A DNA stretch of 64,000 nt. Source: Chlorops oryzae (taxonomy: Eukaryota; Arthropoda; Insecta; Diptera; Chloropidae). The notes beneath the pieces were generated by a model. That model saw nothing but the letters and a program-made list of their open reading frames with translations. It was not told where the DNA came from and ran no database searches. Every line of letters begins with the position of its first letter. Position 1 is the stretch's first letter. The stretch lies in the NCBI GenBank assembly GCA_020466095.1, contig CM035807.1, positions 43,622,286-43,686,285 on the forward strand, written 5' to 3'. Shown piece by piece: positions 20,257 to 29,828 of the stretch. The position numbers and the translations under genes are program-made.

Positions 20257-20428
20257 CAGGATGGCTGCTTAAGGTACCAGGGTGGTGATGAGTTATCATA
20301 TGGTTCATAGAATGGTATGATCCGTGCAAATGCTGTGTTGATGCAAGTGGAGCTTCTGAGATTGGACCGAGGGTTGTCATAGGGCCAGTCGGTTCGACCA
20401 TATCCAATTGGTCGATGGAGTGGTGCAT
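20257..20428 (-). CDS. acj6: acj6 exon: His/Met-rich region before the POU domain
   Basis: The exon is read from 20428 to 20257. Acceptor is TTTTTTTAG before A20428; donor is CCTG|GTAGTA after 20257. The translation is MHHSIDQLDMVEPTGPMTTL, then ISEAPLASTQHLHGSYHSMN and HMITHHHPGTLSSHPG. It corresponds to the segment of Drosophila Acj6 with MHHSMDQLDM and HLHGSYHSMNHM (from memory). The exon begins exactly at an ATG codon, but this is probably internal: the family has a longer N-terminus encoded further upstream, not found in the window. The 58 bp intron to the next exon is short, as is common in flies. Confidence 0.93.
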
Positions 20429-22070
20429 CTAAAAAAATTAAAGCACACCACGATTAATTTTTCTTTTGTGAGGAAACTTTAAAAATGCGGACAAAGCCTA
20501 AATAATTGAGCTTTATATAAAACGAAGTTGTTCCATCCTTTGCTTAGGAACAGTCTTAACTGCATCAGAACTTAACATTTTGCGATGTTACGTCAATAAA
20601 CCAATTACGTTATTGCATTGAGCCGTAACCGCAAAACGCCGTGAATGCCTAAAGTCACATGCGTTTCTTGACTTACTATCGGTCGGTTTAACGAATAACG
20701 CATTTAACGAACATTGAAATTCCTCACCTTGAGAACCTAAAATATCGAACAACCGTTTAACAAACAAAATTGCTTACACCATTTTTCGTGTATCCTCGGG
20801 AATGATTGTTCTTTCTGGTGAGTGACAAAATCGCCTTTGAATTTGAATTTGACAAAAATCCAGTATCTGCATTTTTAAGGGACTGCCAAAATTGTTTTGA
20901 ATGCTTTCTTTATTTTAACGCAACTAATTTTCAGTTTGATTCTTTATGCAGCGTGATCGTGCTACCGCAAGTGCCCAACTAATTTTTTGAATTTTGAATT
21001 GTAAATTGGTGTAATCCCTCTATTCACGAGAAATAAAACAAATACTCGTTTTAATCTTTTGCGATTTTCTGAGTATTGGAGTAATTTACAGATGTCATGT
21101 CGGCGGTCGGATATCGAACGTAAGTAGCAAAACTCCATGCACTGCTAAAATCCTCAGAACTCCGAAATTCTAAGTGTATTATTTTTTATATAAAGTTGGA
21201 TTTGCAACGCAAGACTGTATGTCAACTTCAAACGGACGAAATTCAGCAGGTATATCCGATGATTATTTAACATAAAGTCAATAGGCCAAGCAAACCGACA
21301 TTCATCATGAAAAGTTGGCGGTGTTGTCAGAACTATAACAAGATGCTGTTACAAAACATCAGTATGCCAATCAAGCAAACAGTTATATGCCAAAACTTGA
21401 AATGAACTCTCAAATTACTTCACCACCTTAAAAATGGACTTTTCAGTATCACAGTTTCTGATTGCTTTACCTTCAAATTCAACAATTTCCCACATTCTGT
21501 AACTATTGTTTATCGATCCTAACTGAACATCGAACTGGTCCCTCGAGCCGCATCTTACCGGTTTTCTCTAAAACGCTCACTCGTTTCTGAAAAAAGATAG
21601 CCAGTTGTAAAGGCACGCGTAACGCAATCCGTCTGGATTGTGACCACCGAGTGGCATTTGAACAGGAAGAGCTCGTTTGGGTAACCAAAACGCTAATGAT
21701 CCTTATTTCAAACCATAGGTCAGTGAAAAGATTATTATTGGACTGGAGGATGTACTCGAAAATTGTATGAGTACATCCACACGATTTCTTAACGCCATTA
21801 ACGCGGTGCGTACACTTGTTGTGCTCACTTAGCTTTTTGAAATTCTTAAAGTAATGGTTTTGTATAAATCGCATGCACGTTGTCTCACCCGCCTTACATC
21901 TTATTGATCAAATTTTGCTTACATAAACTCATTCTGTATTACTCGTGTTTTCGTTAAAACTCTTCCCAAAATTCCACATATAAGCTTCAGCCATAATAAA
22001 ATTGCATTTGCAATTGAGGTTGGTTTACGTCAAACCTATGCACGCTTGCGAATTGCATTAATATTATTAT
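20429..22070. other. acj6 upstream intron, no recognised element
   Basis: No acj6 N-terminal exon, TE or RNA gene is evident. The only candidate of note is a 9 nt microexon-like site at 20728-20736 (see findings). Confidence 0.4.
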
Positions 22071-22638
22071 TGTCCGTTTTTGCCGCTATCGCAACGCAAC
22101 GAAAATCCGCCAGCGGCAAAAACCGGGAAGAAAGAGGGCAGCACTTCAAGCCCAGCTGGTCGCCCTTTTCCCGCAGGGCTTGATTGGCAACACCAATCAG
22201 ATTAAACGTCTCTTGCGTTTTTCCAAGGGTCGATGGGACATGTGTTGCGTTTTTTGGTCTGAGTTGTTTCTGCGATCGTTATAATTCGATTCCAAATCGA
22301 ACAGTATATAGTGCGCAACGCGTTTAATTCTCTATCGCTATAATTTTTTGTGTCCGATATAAATCTTACGCGAACGTTTTGTCTCAAACCCATTTAGTCG
22401 TCTTCGCGAGTGTAAGATCCGAACTCAAGTTCAGCACCCAAGCTGCGTCCGTCATCAACAGCAAATTTTGCAGCTACACCAATCCAATCCACAGCCCGAG
22501 GAAGAGGACAGGCCAGCAGAGCCGTCAACCGCATCGAAAAAACAAGGTACGTGGTTGATTCTTCCTCCTTTGTTTCTCTTGACACGATTTTCCTTTGCCC
22601 CGTTTGGGTCAAAAGACCAATGGCTCCTTGCGGGCACA
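22071..22638 (+). mobile_element. BEL-2 5' LTR
   Basis: It runs TGTCCGTTTT ... GCGGGCACA, defined by alignment with the split 3' LTR. A donor-like AACAAG|GTACGTGG is near 22543-22555 and recurs in the 3' LTR near 36408. The sequence following the LTR begins TTGGTGATCC, the expected position of the primer binding site. Confidence 0.75.
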
Positions 22639-22945
22639 TTGGTGATCCTGTATCCAGAAGTCCTGGCTTCTGGGGGAAAAATCCATCCAAGAGCCCATAC
22701 CAGTGCCCGAGTTGTCAGCCTTCCAGTGCCCTTCAAAGTTCTTATGGACGTTGGAAGTAAAGTGCTTGGATGTTCTTTTCTCATTCGAAATAACGTGCCT
22801 ATCTCGCTTTCTCGTGGCAAAAATAAACCAAAAGGTTAGCGGTAGCGGCGAGACCAGTGCGTGTTTTTGCGTTGCTTTGTGTCTACAACTGATAGGTCTA
22901 ACGGCTTTTGGTACGCAAGCAAAGAGGAGACAAACCAAGATAGAG

Positions 22946-23398
22946 GACAAGCACGTTGGTCAGCTATATTGCAGCGCTGCTACCGTTAGTCTTTTCGGTC
23001 GCTGTTTCGATCTTTTGCTTTTCTTCACTTAGAAGAGTTTGAATAATGGAATACACGAGAGGAAAAATATTAGTGGTTTGCACTTGCTAGCCTTTTGAAA
23101 TAAATAAAATATTGACAACTCAATTTCTACTATTTATTTTATTTGCGTATATTAGTGGGTTGCACTTGCTAGCCTTTTGAAATACATAAAATATTAACAA
23201 CTCAAGTTCTACTATTTATGTTTTTTGCCTATTTGCTTAATTTATTGGTGTACTACCTAACCAATTTAAATAAAGACTGAAAAATTTTCAAATGATTTGA
23301 ATTCTTTTTCCACAAAGCAAATTAGACGAAAGAACGTTGGCCAAGCTATATTGCAGCGCTGCTACTTTTGGTTTTTTTCGTTCGCTGTTTTAATCGTT
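22946..23398 (+). repeat. Duplicated leader segments in BEL-2
   Basis: Two nested direct duplications. AGCTATATTGCAGCGCTGCTAC occurs with flanks at about 22962 and 23343. An 82 bp tandem pair (23067-23148 and 23149-23230) starts ATATTAGTGG and contains GCACTTGCTAGCC. These lie between the 5' LTR and gag. Confidence 0.65.
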
Positions 23399-23399
23399 C

Positions 23400-24260
23400 G
23401 ATGGACATGATTTTGAGTGGAAATTCATGGATTTGTGCAAATTTAGTAGGAGGTATGATGATGGGTCACCGAGATTTCTGTTGCACAACGCGATAACGGA
23501 CCTTGACTCAGTGTGGAGAAGGTTTCAAGCGGCTTGCGACAACGCCAGTCTTTCCGATTTTGTCGATTCTGACGATGTTACAAATCTGTCGGATATTTAA
23601 GAGAAGCGTAGGTGGATTTATAACGAAGCCAAAGCCCATATTTTTGAGCTACTGAATCTCCTTAACACCTCAGTATATTCAACGTCTAGCATACAATACA
23701 ACGCCTCTAATGTAAAAATTTCGTCACCACCTACGAACATCTTTCTTGATCGCGAGCAGCCGGCTAACGTCTGCCGCCTGTGTGGAAATGATCATGCACT
23801 GCGACAGTACCCAAAATTTTTAAATATGACGGTCGAAGATCGTCTACGATTTATTACACAACATAACAGATGCTTTAATTGTTTGGCCGCCGCCCATCGT
23901 TCAGCAAAATGTACCAGCCCATATCGATGTGCAAAGTGTAAGAAGCGGCATCACACACTGCTTCATGGGTATGCTCCCGTGGTCTCACCGAAAGATGATT
24001 TTTCTCCGTTTTCCCAGTACCTAGGCCCGTCGACGACGAGCTTCACTGCTGCATCATCGGCGATGGCTCCATCACTAGTGGGAGCCTCCATTTTTTCCCG
24101 TCAACCCAACGCACACGTGGCTGACAGCCCCACTCAGGTCCTTTTGTCTACCACCCTCGCGCACAACCTCCATCAGGGCGAGCGATTTACCGGTTGAGTG
24201 CTTCTGGATTAAGGCTCTCAGCGTACCAAATAATCAACGATATCTCTTTCTCCTCTTGGG
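23400..24260 (+). pseudogene. BEL-2 gag remnant with zinc knuckles
   Basis: Readable pieces include LDSVWRRFQAACDNASLSDF and, after a TAA near 23598, KRRWIYNEAKAHIFELL. The nucleocapsid follows at about 23770-23960: CRLCGNDHALRQYPKF, RCFNCLAAAHRSAKC and CAKCKKRHHTLLH. The fourth ligand of the first knuckle is Tyr instead of Cys (RQY where RxC is usual). The N-terminal gag is shortened. A Ser/Pro-rich tail leads into the repeat block at 24300-24720. Confidence 0.75.
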
Positions 24261-24309
24261 ACGATCGTCTCCACGCAGTCAGCACTTGCGCATGTGACCG
24301 ACAGCGATA

Positions 24310-24720
24310 ACCAAGTTATCTGGCCCAACGCCCCCTCGCATGGACACAGCCCTGCTGCATCAGCAAATTATTCATCTCTCTCTCCGTCATTCAAGACGCA
24401 ATGCTCGCTGACGACGAGCAAACTCCGCATAAAATTCGATGATGCTTTTTCCTTCGGCCGCTATGTCCATACGACAGACAAACACGCATTTGGATGACGT
24501 CCATACGGAAATACTTATACCCACCGCCCCCTTGCATGAACATCAACAAATGGTTAATCTCTCTCTTCGTCATTCCAGACGCTAGGTTCGTTGATTACGA
24601 GCAACTGCGCACAACATTCGATGATGCTTTCTCCTTCGGCCCCCACGTCCATACGATAGGCAAACACCCATGTGGGTGATGGTCATACGGAAATACTTCT
24701 ACCTACCGCCCTCTCGCATA
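24310..24720 (+). repeat. ~181 bp tandem repeat between BEL-2 gag and protease
   Basis: CGATGATGCTTTYTCCTTCG recurs at about 24438 and 24618, and TACGGAAATACTTMTACC at about 24503 and 24685. That gives a period of 180-182 bp and a little over two copies. The frame is broken by stops. The repeat duplicates the protein stretch around FDDAFSFG. Confidence 0.65.
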
Positions 24721-24850
24721 TTTTATATCAGGCTGAGCGATTTACTCTGAGAGCGCTCCTGGACCAAGGCTCTCATTGGACATTCCTCGACGAAAGCACA
24801 CAAAAATTGCCCAATCTTCCCACACTGCCAAAATTTTCTCGAATTCTCTG
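24720..24850 (+). pseudogene. BEL-2 protease trace
   Basis: LRALLDQGSHWTFLDEST resembles the BEL/Pao aspartic protease motif (ALLDQGSQ in the family). The frame continues for about 60 residues and ends. Sequence from 24850 to 25280 has no recognised pol domain, so RT to integrase were lost by deletion. Confidence 0.5.
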
Positions 24851-25290
24851 TCATTGGCGGGCAGAAATCACCAACAGCGAAAAGGGAATGCACTTTCACC
24901 TTGGCCTCTCCGCGTTCTGTGTCTCAAGAGGAGGTGGCTATTAGGAAATATGCTATTAGGAATTCGAATCAACATCGGTGGCAATCTACTAGCACAAAAA
25001 TCAGTCTTCAGATGGTGGTTGAGGGGTCCCATAGCCAGCGAATCCTGTAAACTATATGCCACCTGCGCAAACATTATCCTGCTTTTCGAAACAGGAGGAG
25101 CTTTCAAATTGAGACAGAAGAGCCAAAGTATTACACTTTGGCAACACGATACGCTCTGCGTATCACTACAGGAGCGTCAACGCATGTTACTTACCGTCGT
25201 CGCTCACCATCGCATTGCCCCTTGAATCTGTGTGTTACCAGCGGCGCCCTCACCATCCAATTTCCTTTGCGTAACGCAAGGCAGGCAGTA

Positions 25291-25406
25291 CGTCCGTTTT
25301 ACCTCTGTAGCTACGCAACTTAACCCGCCATCAGCGAAAAAACGGGAAAAAGGAGGGGAGCACTTCAAGCCCAGCTGCTCGCACTTTTCCTACAGGGCTT
25401 GATTAG
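25291..25406 (+). mobile_element. BEL-2 3' LTR, left piece
   Basis: It aligns with the first ~120 bp of the 5' LTR. The first base is C where the 5' copy has T (CGTCCGTTTT versus TGTCCGTTTT). It ends at CTTGATTAG, where Gypsy-1 begins. The continuation is 36048-36503. Confidence 0.75.
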
Positions 25407-25626
25407 TGTAGCATACAAGCAGCAGTGCTCAATAAGCAACATTGTTGCTTTAAATCTAATAAACAATGTTGACAAGATTCAAACAGAAATTAAACCGCAA
25501 TGAACTTAAATATCATATAACGCACCGCTATAATGCGTTGCACTATTAAGTCATTAAACTGTGTTGGATATCGACTGCGCAGCTTGAAGGCACAAGCCTT
25601 AATCATAATTTTAAGCCATGCAGTTA

Positions 25627-26907
25627 ACAGGTTGGCTGATAAGTCCCCGGTCTAACAAAGAAAAACACATTTTTTTTGTCAAAATTCGTTTTTATTATTC
25701 AACATAACGATACAACGATTATAACGACCTTCCAATTTTTTGATACCATTTTGGTAGTACTCCTTCGGTTTTGCCTCAAAATAGGCCTCAGTTTCGGCGA
25801 TCACCTCTTCATTGCAGCCAAATTTTTTCCCTGCGAGCATCCTTTTGAGGTCTGAGAACAAGAAAAAGTCGCTGGGGGCCAGATCTGGAGAATACGGTGG
25901 GTGGGGAAGCAATTCGAAGCCTAATTCATGAATTTTTGCCATCGTTCTCAATGACTTGTGGCACGGTGCGTTGTCTTGGTGGAACAACACTTTTTTCTTC
26001 TTCATATGGGGCCGTTTTGCCGCGATTTCGACCTTCAAACGCTCCAATAACGACATATCATAGTCACTGTTGATGGTTTTTCCCTTCTCAAGATAATCGA
26101 TAAAAATTATTCCATGCCCATCCCAAAAAACAGAGGCCATTACTTTGCCAGCGGACTTTTGAGTCTTTCCACGCTTCGGAGACGTTTCACCGATCGCTGT
26201 CCACTCAGCCGACTGTCGATTGGACTCAGGAGTGTAGTGATAGAGCCATGTTTCATCCATTGTCACATATCGACGCAAAAACTCGGGTGTATTGCGAGTT
26301 AACAGCTGCAAACACCGCTCAGAATCATCAACACGTTGTTGTTTTTACTCAAATGTGAGCTCGCGCGGCACCCATTTTGCACAGAGCTTTTTCATATCCA
26401 AATATTAATGAATGATATGACCAACACGTTCCTTTGATATCTTTAAGGCCTCTGCTATCTCGGTCAACTTCATTTTACGGTCATTCAAAATCATTTTGTG
26501 AATTTTTTTGATGTTTTCGTCAGTAACCACCTCTTTCGGGCGTTTACTGCGTTCACCGTCCTCCGTGCTCATTTCACCACGCTTGAATTTTGCATACCAA
26601 TCAATTATTGTTGATTTTCCTGGGGCAGAGTCCGGAAACTCATTATCAAGCCAAGTTTTTGCTTCCACTGTATTTTTTCCCTTCAGAAAACAGTATTTTA
26701 TCAAAACACAAAATTCCTTTTTTTCCATTTTTTTCACAATAACATAAGTTGCTTCACAAAAGACGCTCTATCTCACAAACTAATTGACTTACAGACGTCA
26801 AATTTTGACACGAACCATTTGAAGGTTGCCACTATATAAAAATAATATGCATTTAATACTAGCGACGCCATCTATGTGTCAGACCGGGGACTTATCAGCC
26901 AACCTGT
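25627..26907 (-). mobile_element. Himar1-like mariner, copy 1 (in the Gypsy-1 5' LTR)
   Basis: The ends are ACAGGTTGGCTGATAAGTCC and its inverse, with TA duplicated at 25625-25626 and 26908-26909. Length is 1281 bp. The TIR and protein are those of the irritans subfamily, essentially Himar1-like. The pair-mate 3' LTR at 35518 lacks the insert, so it arrived after Gypsy-1 integrated. Confidence 0.95.
25679..26728 (-). pseudogene. Mariner transposase, copy 1
   Basis: ATG 26728 begins MEKKEF. The N-terminal helix-turn-helix domain is intact to GHIIH. It is then cut by TAA at 26405-26407 (a Gln codon in copy 2) and again by TAA at 26345-26347. The catalytic half at 25679-26311 is open and carries all three DD34D positions: MDETW, HQDNAPCHKS and SPDLAPSDFF. 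The final residues are altered (CIVMLNNKNEF replaces the usual end) through a short deletion near 25700. It is inactive as it stands, but catalytic residues are undamaged. Confidence 0.9.
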
Positions 26908-27186
26908 TACGTAAAGACAAACAGTGCATGGCCTTGCTTTGGTTCCCATCGCTTTGAGAAGTGCGCTGTTCTTTTACATAACGCATTGCTTTGTATGTGT
27001 CACTTTTATTCTTTTTATTTGCTTATTTTCTATTTTTATTGATTGGAGATTTTAAGCCTAATTGACGATTTGTTTTTATAAGTCAAAACTGTAAACTAAA
27101 CAATTTTCGTGTATAAAAGAAAGAATTTCGTTTAATAAAATTAATTCCAAACTCGCACTTCAAACGAAAAACTTTATTGGACTTCA

Positions 27187-27206
27187 TGGCGATCTTGCCT
27201 AGTCTG
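27187..27206 (+). other. Gypsy-1 primer binding site
   Basis: TGGCGATCTTGCC follows the 5' LTR directly, starting with the TGG that pairs with a tRNA CCA end. The tRNA is not assigned here. Confidence 0.55.
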
Positions 27207-27309
27207 TAGAGTGAAGTCTCTGCTGCAAAAGTAATGGAATGAAAATAAAGAAAAGTATATTCAAAAAGTAAAAAAAAAATCCTTAAAAATGGATTTAAAG
27301 ACGTAAAAG

Positions 27310-27425
27310 TCCTGGAAGAGCCAATAATCCTTGGCTGGCTATATCTGGAAATCTTGGAAGAGCCAATTATTCCTGGCTAACTAAATCTGCAAATCCTGGA
27401 AGAGCCAATTATTCCTGGCTGGCTA
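27310..27425 (+). repeat. 42 bp tandem hairpin repeat in the Gypsy-1 leader
   Basis: Three units at 27310, 27352 and 27394 (exact 42 bp spacing) begin TCCTGGAAGAGCCAATTATT. Each contains AGCCA-loop-TGGCT, a short hairpin. They lie 120 bp after the primer binding site, where packaging signals often occur. Function is inferred. Confidence 0.7.
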
Positions 27426-27939
27426 AAAATACGTTTTCTTGGTATATATCCTGGCTGAGTATTTGCGGGTGATGAAGGGGCTTACATTGGAACAAGCCCT
27501 TATAGAAGATACAACGGCGGGTCCACGTCTTCTCACTCTTGAGGAATATAGAGCACGGAAAGCACACACCAGCAATAAGACAGCGCAGCAAGAAGACAAA
27601 TTAACGGAAATACCAACGGTTCAAAAACCTTAAAGAAGAGGAGGTACCAAAAACAGGATCAGGAGACTGAGGGCCGCTTTAATAAGGCAAGCAGAGTCTA
27701 CATCAAATCCCGAAATTTGGAGGAAAATCGCACACCTGGAGGCAAAGCTGAAAAACTAGAGTGCCGAGTAGCACCTTGCTAGAGGGTATTTCATTAAAAA
27801 TGACAAGACGGGTTTTACGCGGTCAATTTTAATGTGGTCAAATCTTTTTTTTACTTGTTTTCTGTAGCTCTCAAACATACATAATTTAGAACTTTAAAAA
27901 AAAAGAAAGAAAGAAAGAAATAATTTTTCGTAAATATTC

Positions 27940-28075
27940 AAATGAAATAAAGTAATAATTTATCTTAAATGTTCAAATGAAAAAAAAAAAAATAATTAAT
28001 TTTAAATGAAATAAAGTAATAATTTTTCTTAAACGTTCAAATGAAAAATAAAAATAAATTTTAAGGACCAAAAAT
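27940..28075 (+). repeat. A/T-rich tandem repeat in the Gypsy-1 leader
   Basis: GTTCAAATGAAATAAAGTAA-like units with TAATTTTTCTTAAA recur about three times, with intervening A-runs (27900-27925 also has a GAAA microsatellite). It is non-coding. Confidence 0.5.
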
Positions 28076-28114
28076 TGTAACTTTTTTTCTCAATATATTT
28101 CTTCTACGTACACA

Positions 28115-28246
28115 ATGGGCGGACAAGAATCTAAAATTCAAGATCCAAAGGCAAACGTCATCAATGAAGTAGTCACAACTGGAGAAAATTTGAAACTTGT
28201 AGAAATTCTTCTTTCCATTTTAACAGTTATAGCTTGTTTGGAGTAA
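28115..28246 (+). CDS. Gypsy-1 small ORF: putative myristoylated membrane peptide
   Basis: A 43-residue ORF starts MGGQESK, matching the N-myristoylation pattern MGxxx(S/T)K. It continues ANVINEVV and a hydrophobic run (VEILLSILTVIACL), then TAA 28244-28246. The frame beyond the stop (MKIYSSHNKNLKN) still aligns with the Gypsy-2 counterpart at 46360-46525, so the original peptide was longer, about 60 residues. It lies between leader and gag. Membrane association is inferred from sequence. Confidence 0.5.
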   Translation: MGGQESKIQDPKANVINEVVTTGENLKLVEILLSILTVIACLE

Positions 28247-28349
28247 GCGATGAAAATATATTCATCCCATAACAAAAATCTCAAAAATTAATATTCAAGT
28301 AGAGCAAATGATCTCGATAAAATTTAAAAATTCATTTTAATTATTAGTA

Positions 28350-29589
28350 ATGGAAAAATGGGAACACATTTACAACTACTTAGAGACAGAAAAACAAAAT
28401 TTTATTCGCGTTAATAAACTTGTTAACAAAAATAGGTATATAAGGCCCGAAACAGTTAAAAAACACTTGAATGAATAAGTGGGAATTTTAAACAGAATAC
28501 GAGCAACCATCAGTGCTAAATATGAAAGATTAACAAAACCATCATAGGGAATCAGCACAAGAACTCTTTCGGGACATTAGAGATAAATTTTTGGAAACTC
28601 TGGCGAAACATAATATTAATCATAGCATAACGCACAATTTGAGAGAACCCATTGAAATAAATTTTGACCTTTTATGCCAAATCTCTCAAAACTCTCGCAG
28701 TAAATCAGGCACCGACGGAGAGGATAGTAGAAAGTATTTCGAGCCACAACCCATAAGCATTTCGACAGCCAATATGTCATGGCAAGAATTTTTTAAATTG
28801 GCCACTTCAATAGTCAGTGACTTTGATGGTCGCCCACAAGATTTCAATCTTTTATCGATTCCTTAGATCTGCTTCAAACAGTGGTAGGTGAACATGAACA
28901 AACATCAGTTGTCTTAGTAAAAGCAAAGCTCAAAGGCGACTCAAGAAAGCTTATTACGAATGAGTCAACTCTAGAAAAAATAAAAATTAAATTAAAACAA
29001 AAATGCAAAGGAGAATCAGTCGAAGCGCTTCAAGCGAAAATTAAAAATATTAAGCATGAAAAAAAAAACTGCTAGCGAGTTTAGCACAGAAATTCAAGAA
29101 TAAACCTAACAACTTGAAAATTCGTACATCACTGACGGTGTACCCCCCATATTATCAGCTTCATATTCTGCACAAGTACCTGTAGATACTCTTAAAACAA
29201 ATTTATTGAATCCAGTAGTTAAAATGATCATGCCAAGTGGACAGTTTGATTTTGTAGACAGTGCCATTTCAAAATTCATAGAAGCTAGTAATGATGTTGC
29301 ACATCAACCCAGCAACATTATGTTCTATAAAAGAAGGCAGGCCGGAACAAATTCTAATAGAAATAATAGCTATCGCGAAACAAATTACAATCGTGGACGC
29401 GGAAGCTACACTCAAGGAAGTATTCGTGTCCGCGGACGTTCATACAATAATACCTATTCAAATAGTAGCAATAGACGAAACTTCAGAGGCAGATATAGCG
29501 GCTATAGTTCAGGCCAAAATAATCGAAACATTAGAACACTAAACAATGAACAATCAACGGAAAACGACCAACCTCCACCACAAAATTGA
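28350..29589 (+). pseudogene. Gypsy-1 gag
   Basis: Open pieces in different frames cover a 412/mdg1-style gag. They include MEKWEHIYNYLETEKQNF, the capsid-like MSWQEFFKLATSIVSDFDG (28771 on) and LVKAKLKGDSRKLITNES (28881-29075). A C-terminal Arg/Gly/Asn/Tyr-rich tail (29206-29589, with RGRGSYTQGS and NRRNFRGRYSG) has no CCHC knuckle. Frameshifts and stops near 28500, 28864 and 29073 break it. The RG-rich tail presumably replaces zinc knuckles in RNA binding. Confidence 0.7.
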
Positions 29590-29828
29590 GTAGCGCAACA
29601 AAATCTATATACTCGTTTAACTTACATTTGAATAGTTACATAACTGCCAAAATTCTTTTGAACAACACTTTAAATACTTTTCTCATAGATACAAGGGCTG
29701 ACATTTCAGTTTTCAAATTAAATCACATCCATGATACAACTTTAATAAATACTTATCATACTACAACACTAAATGGCATCGGTCAAGATTGAGTAAAAAC
29801 AATAGGTACAATTGAAACTGATCTTCTA

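Noticed and set aside
22394..23032. Several overlapping open frames on both strands
   Set aside because: They cover the BEL-2 LTR and leader, recur partly at 36333, and have no protein family pattern.
27436..27633. 64-residue ORF in the Gypsy-1 leader as a gene
   Set aside because: Composition is plausible (LTLEEYRARKAH) but no counterpart could be read in Gypsy-2, so I do not call it; leader uORFs are common by chance.
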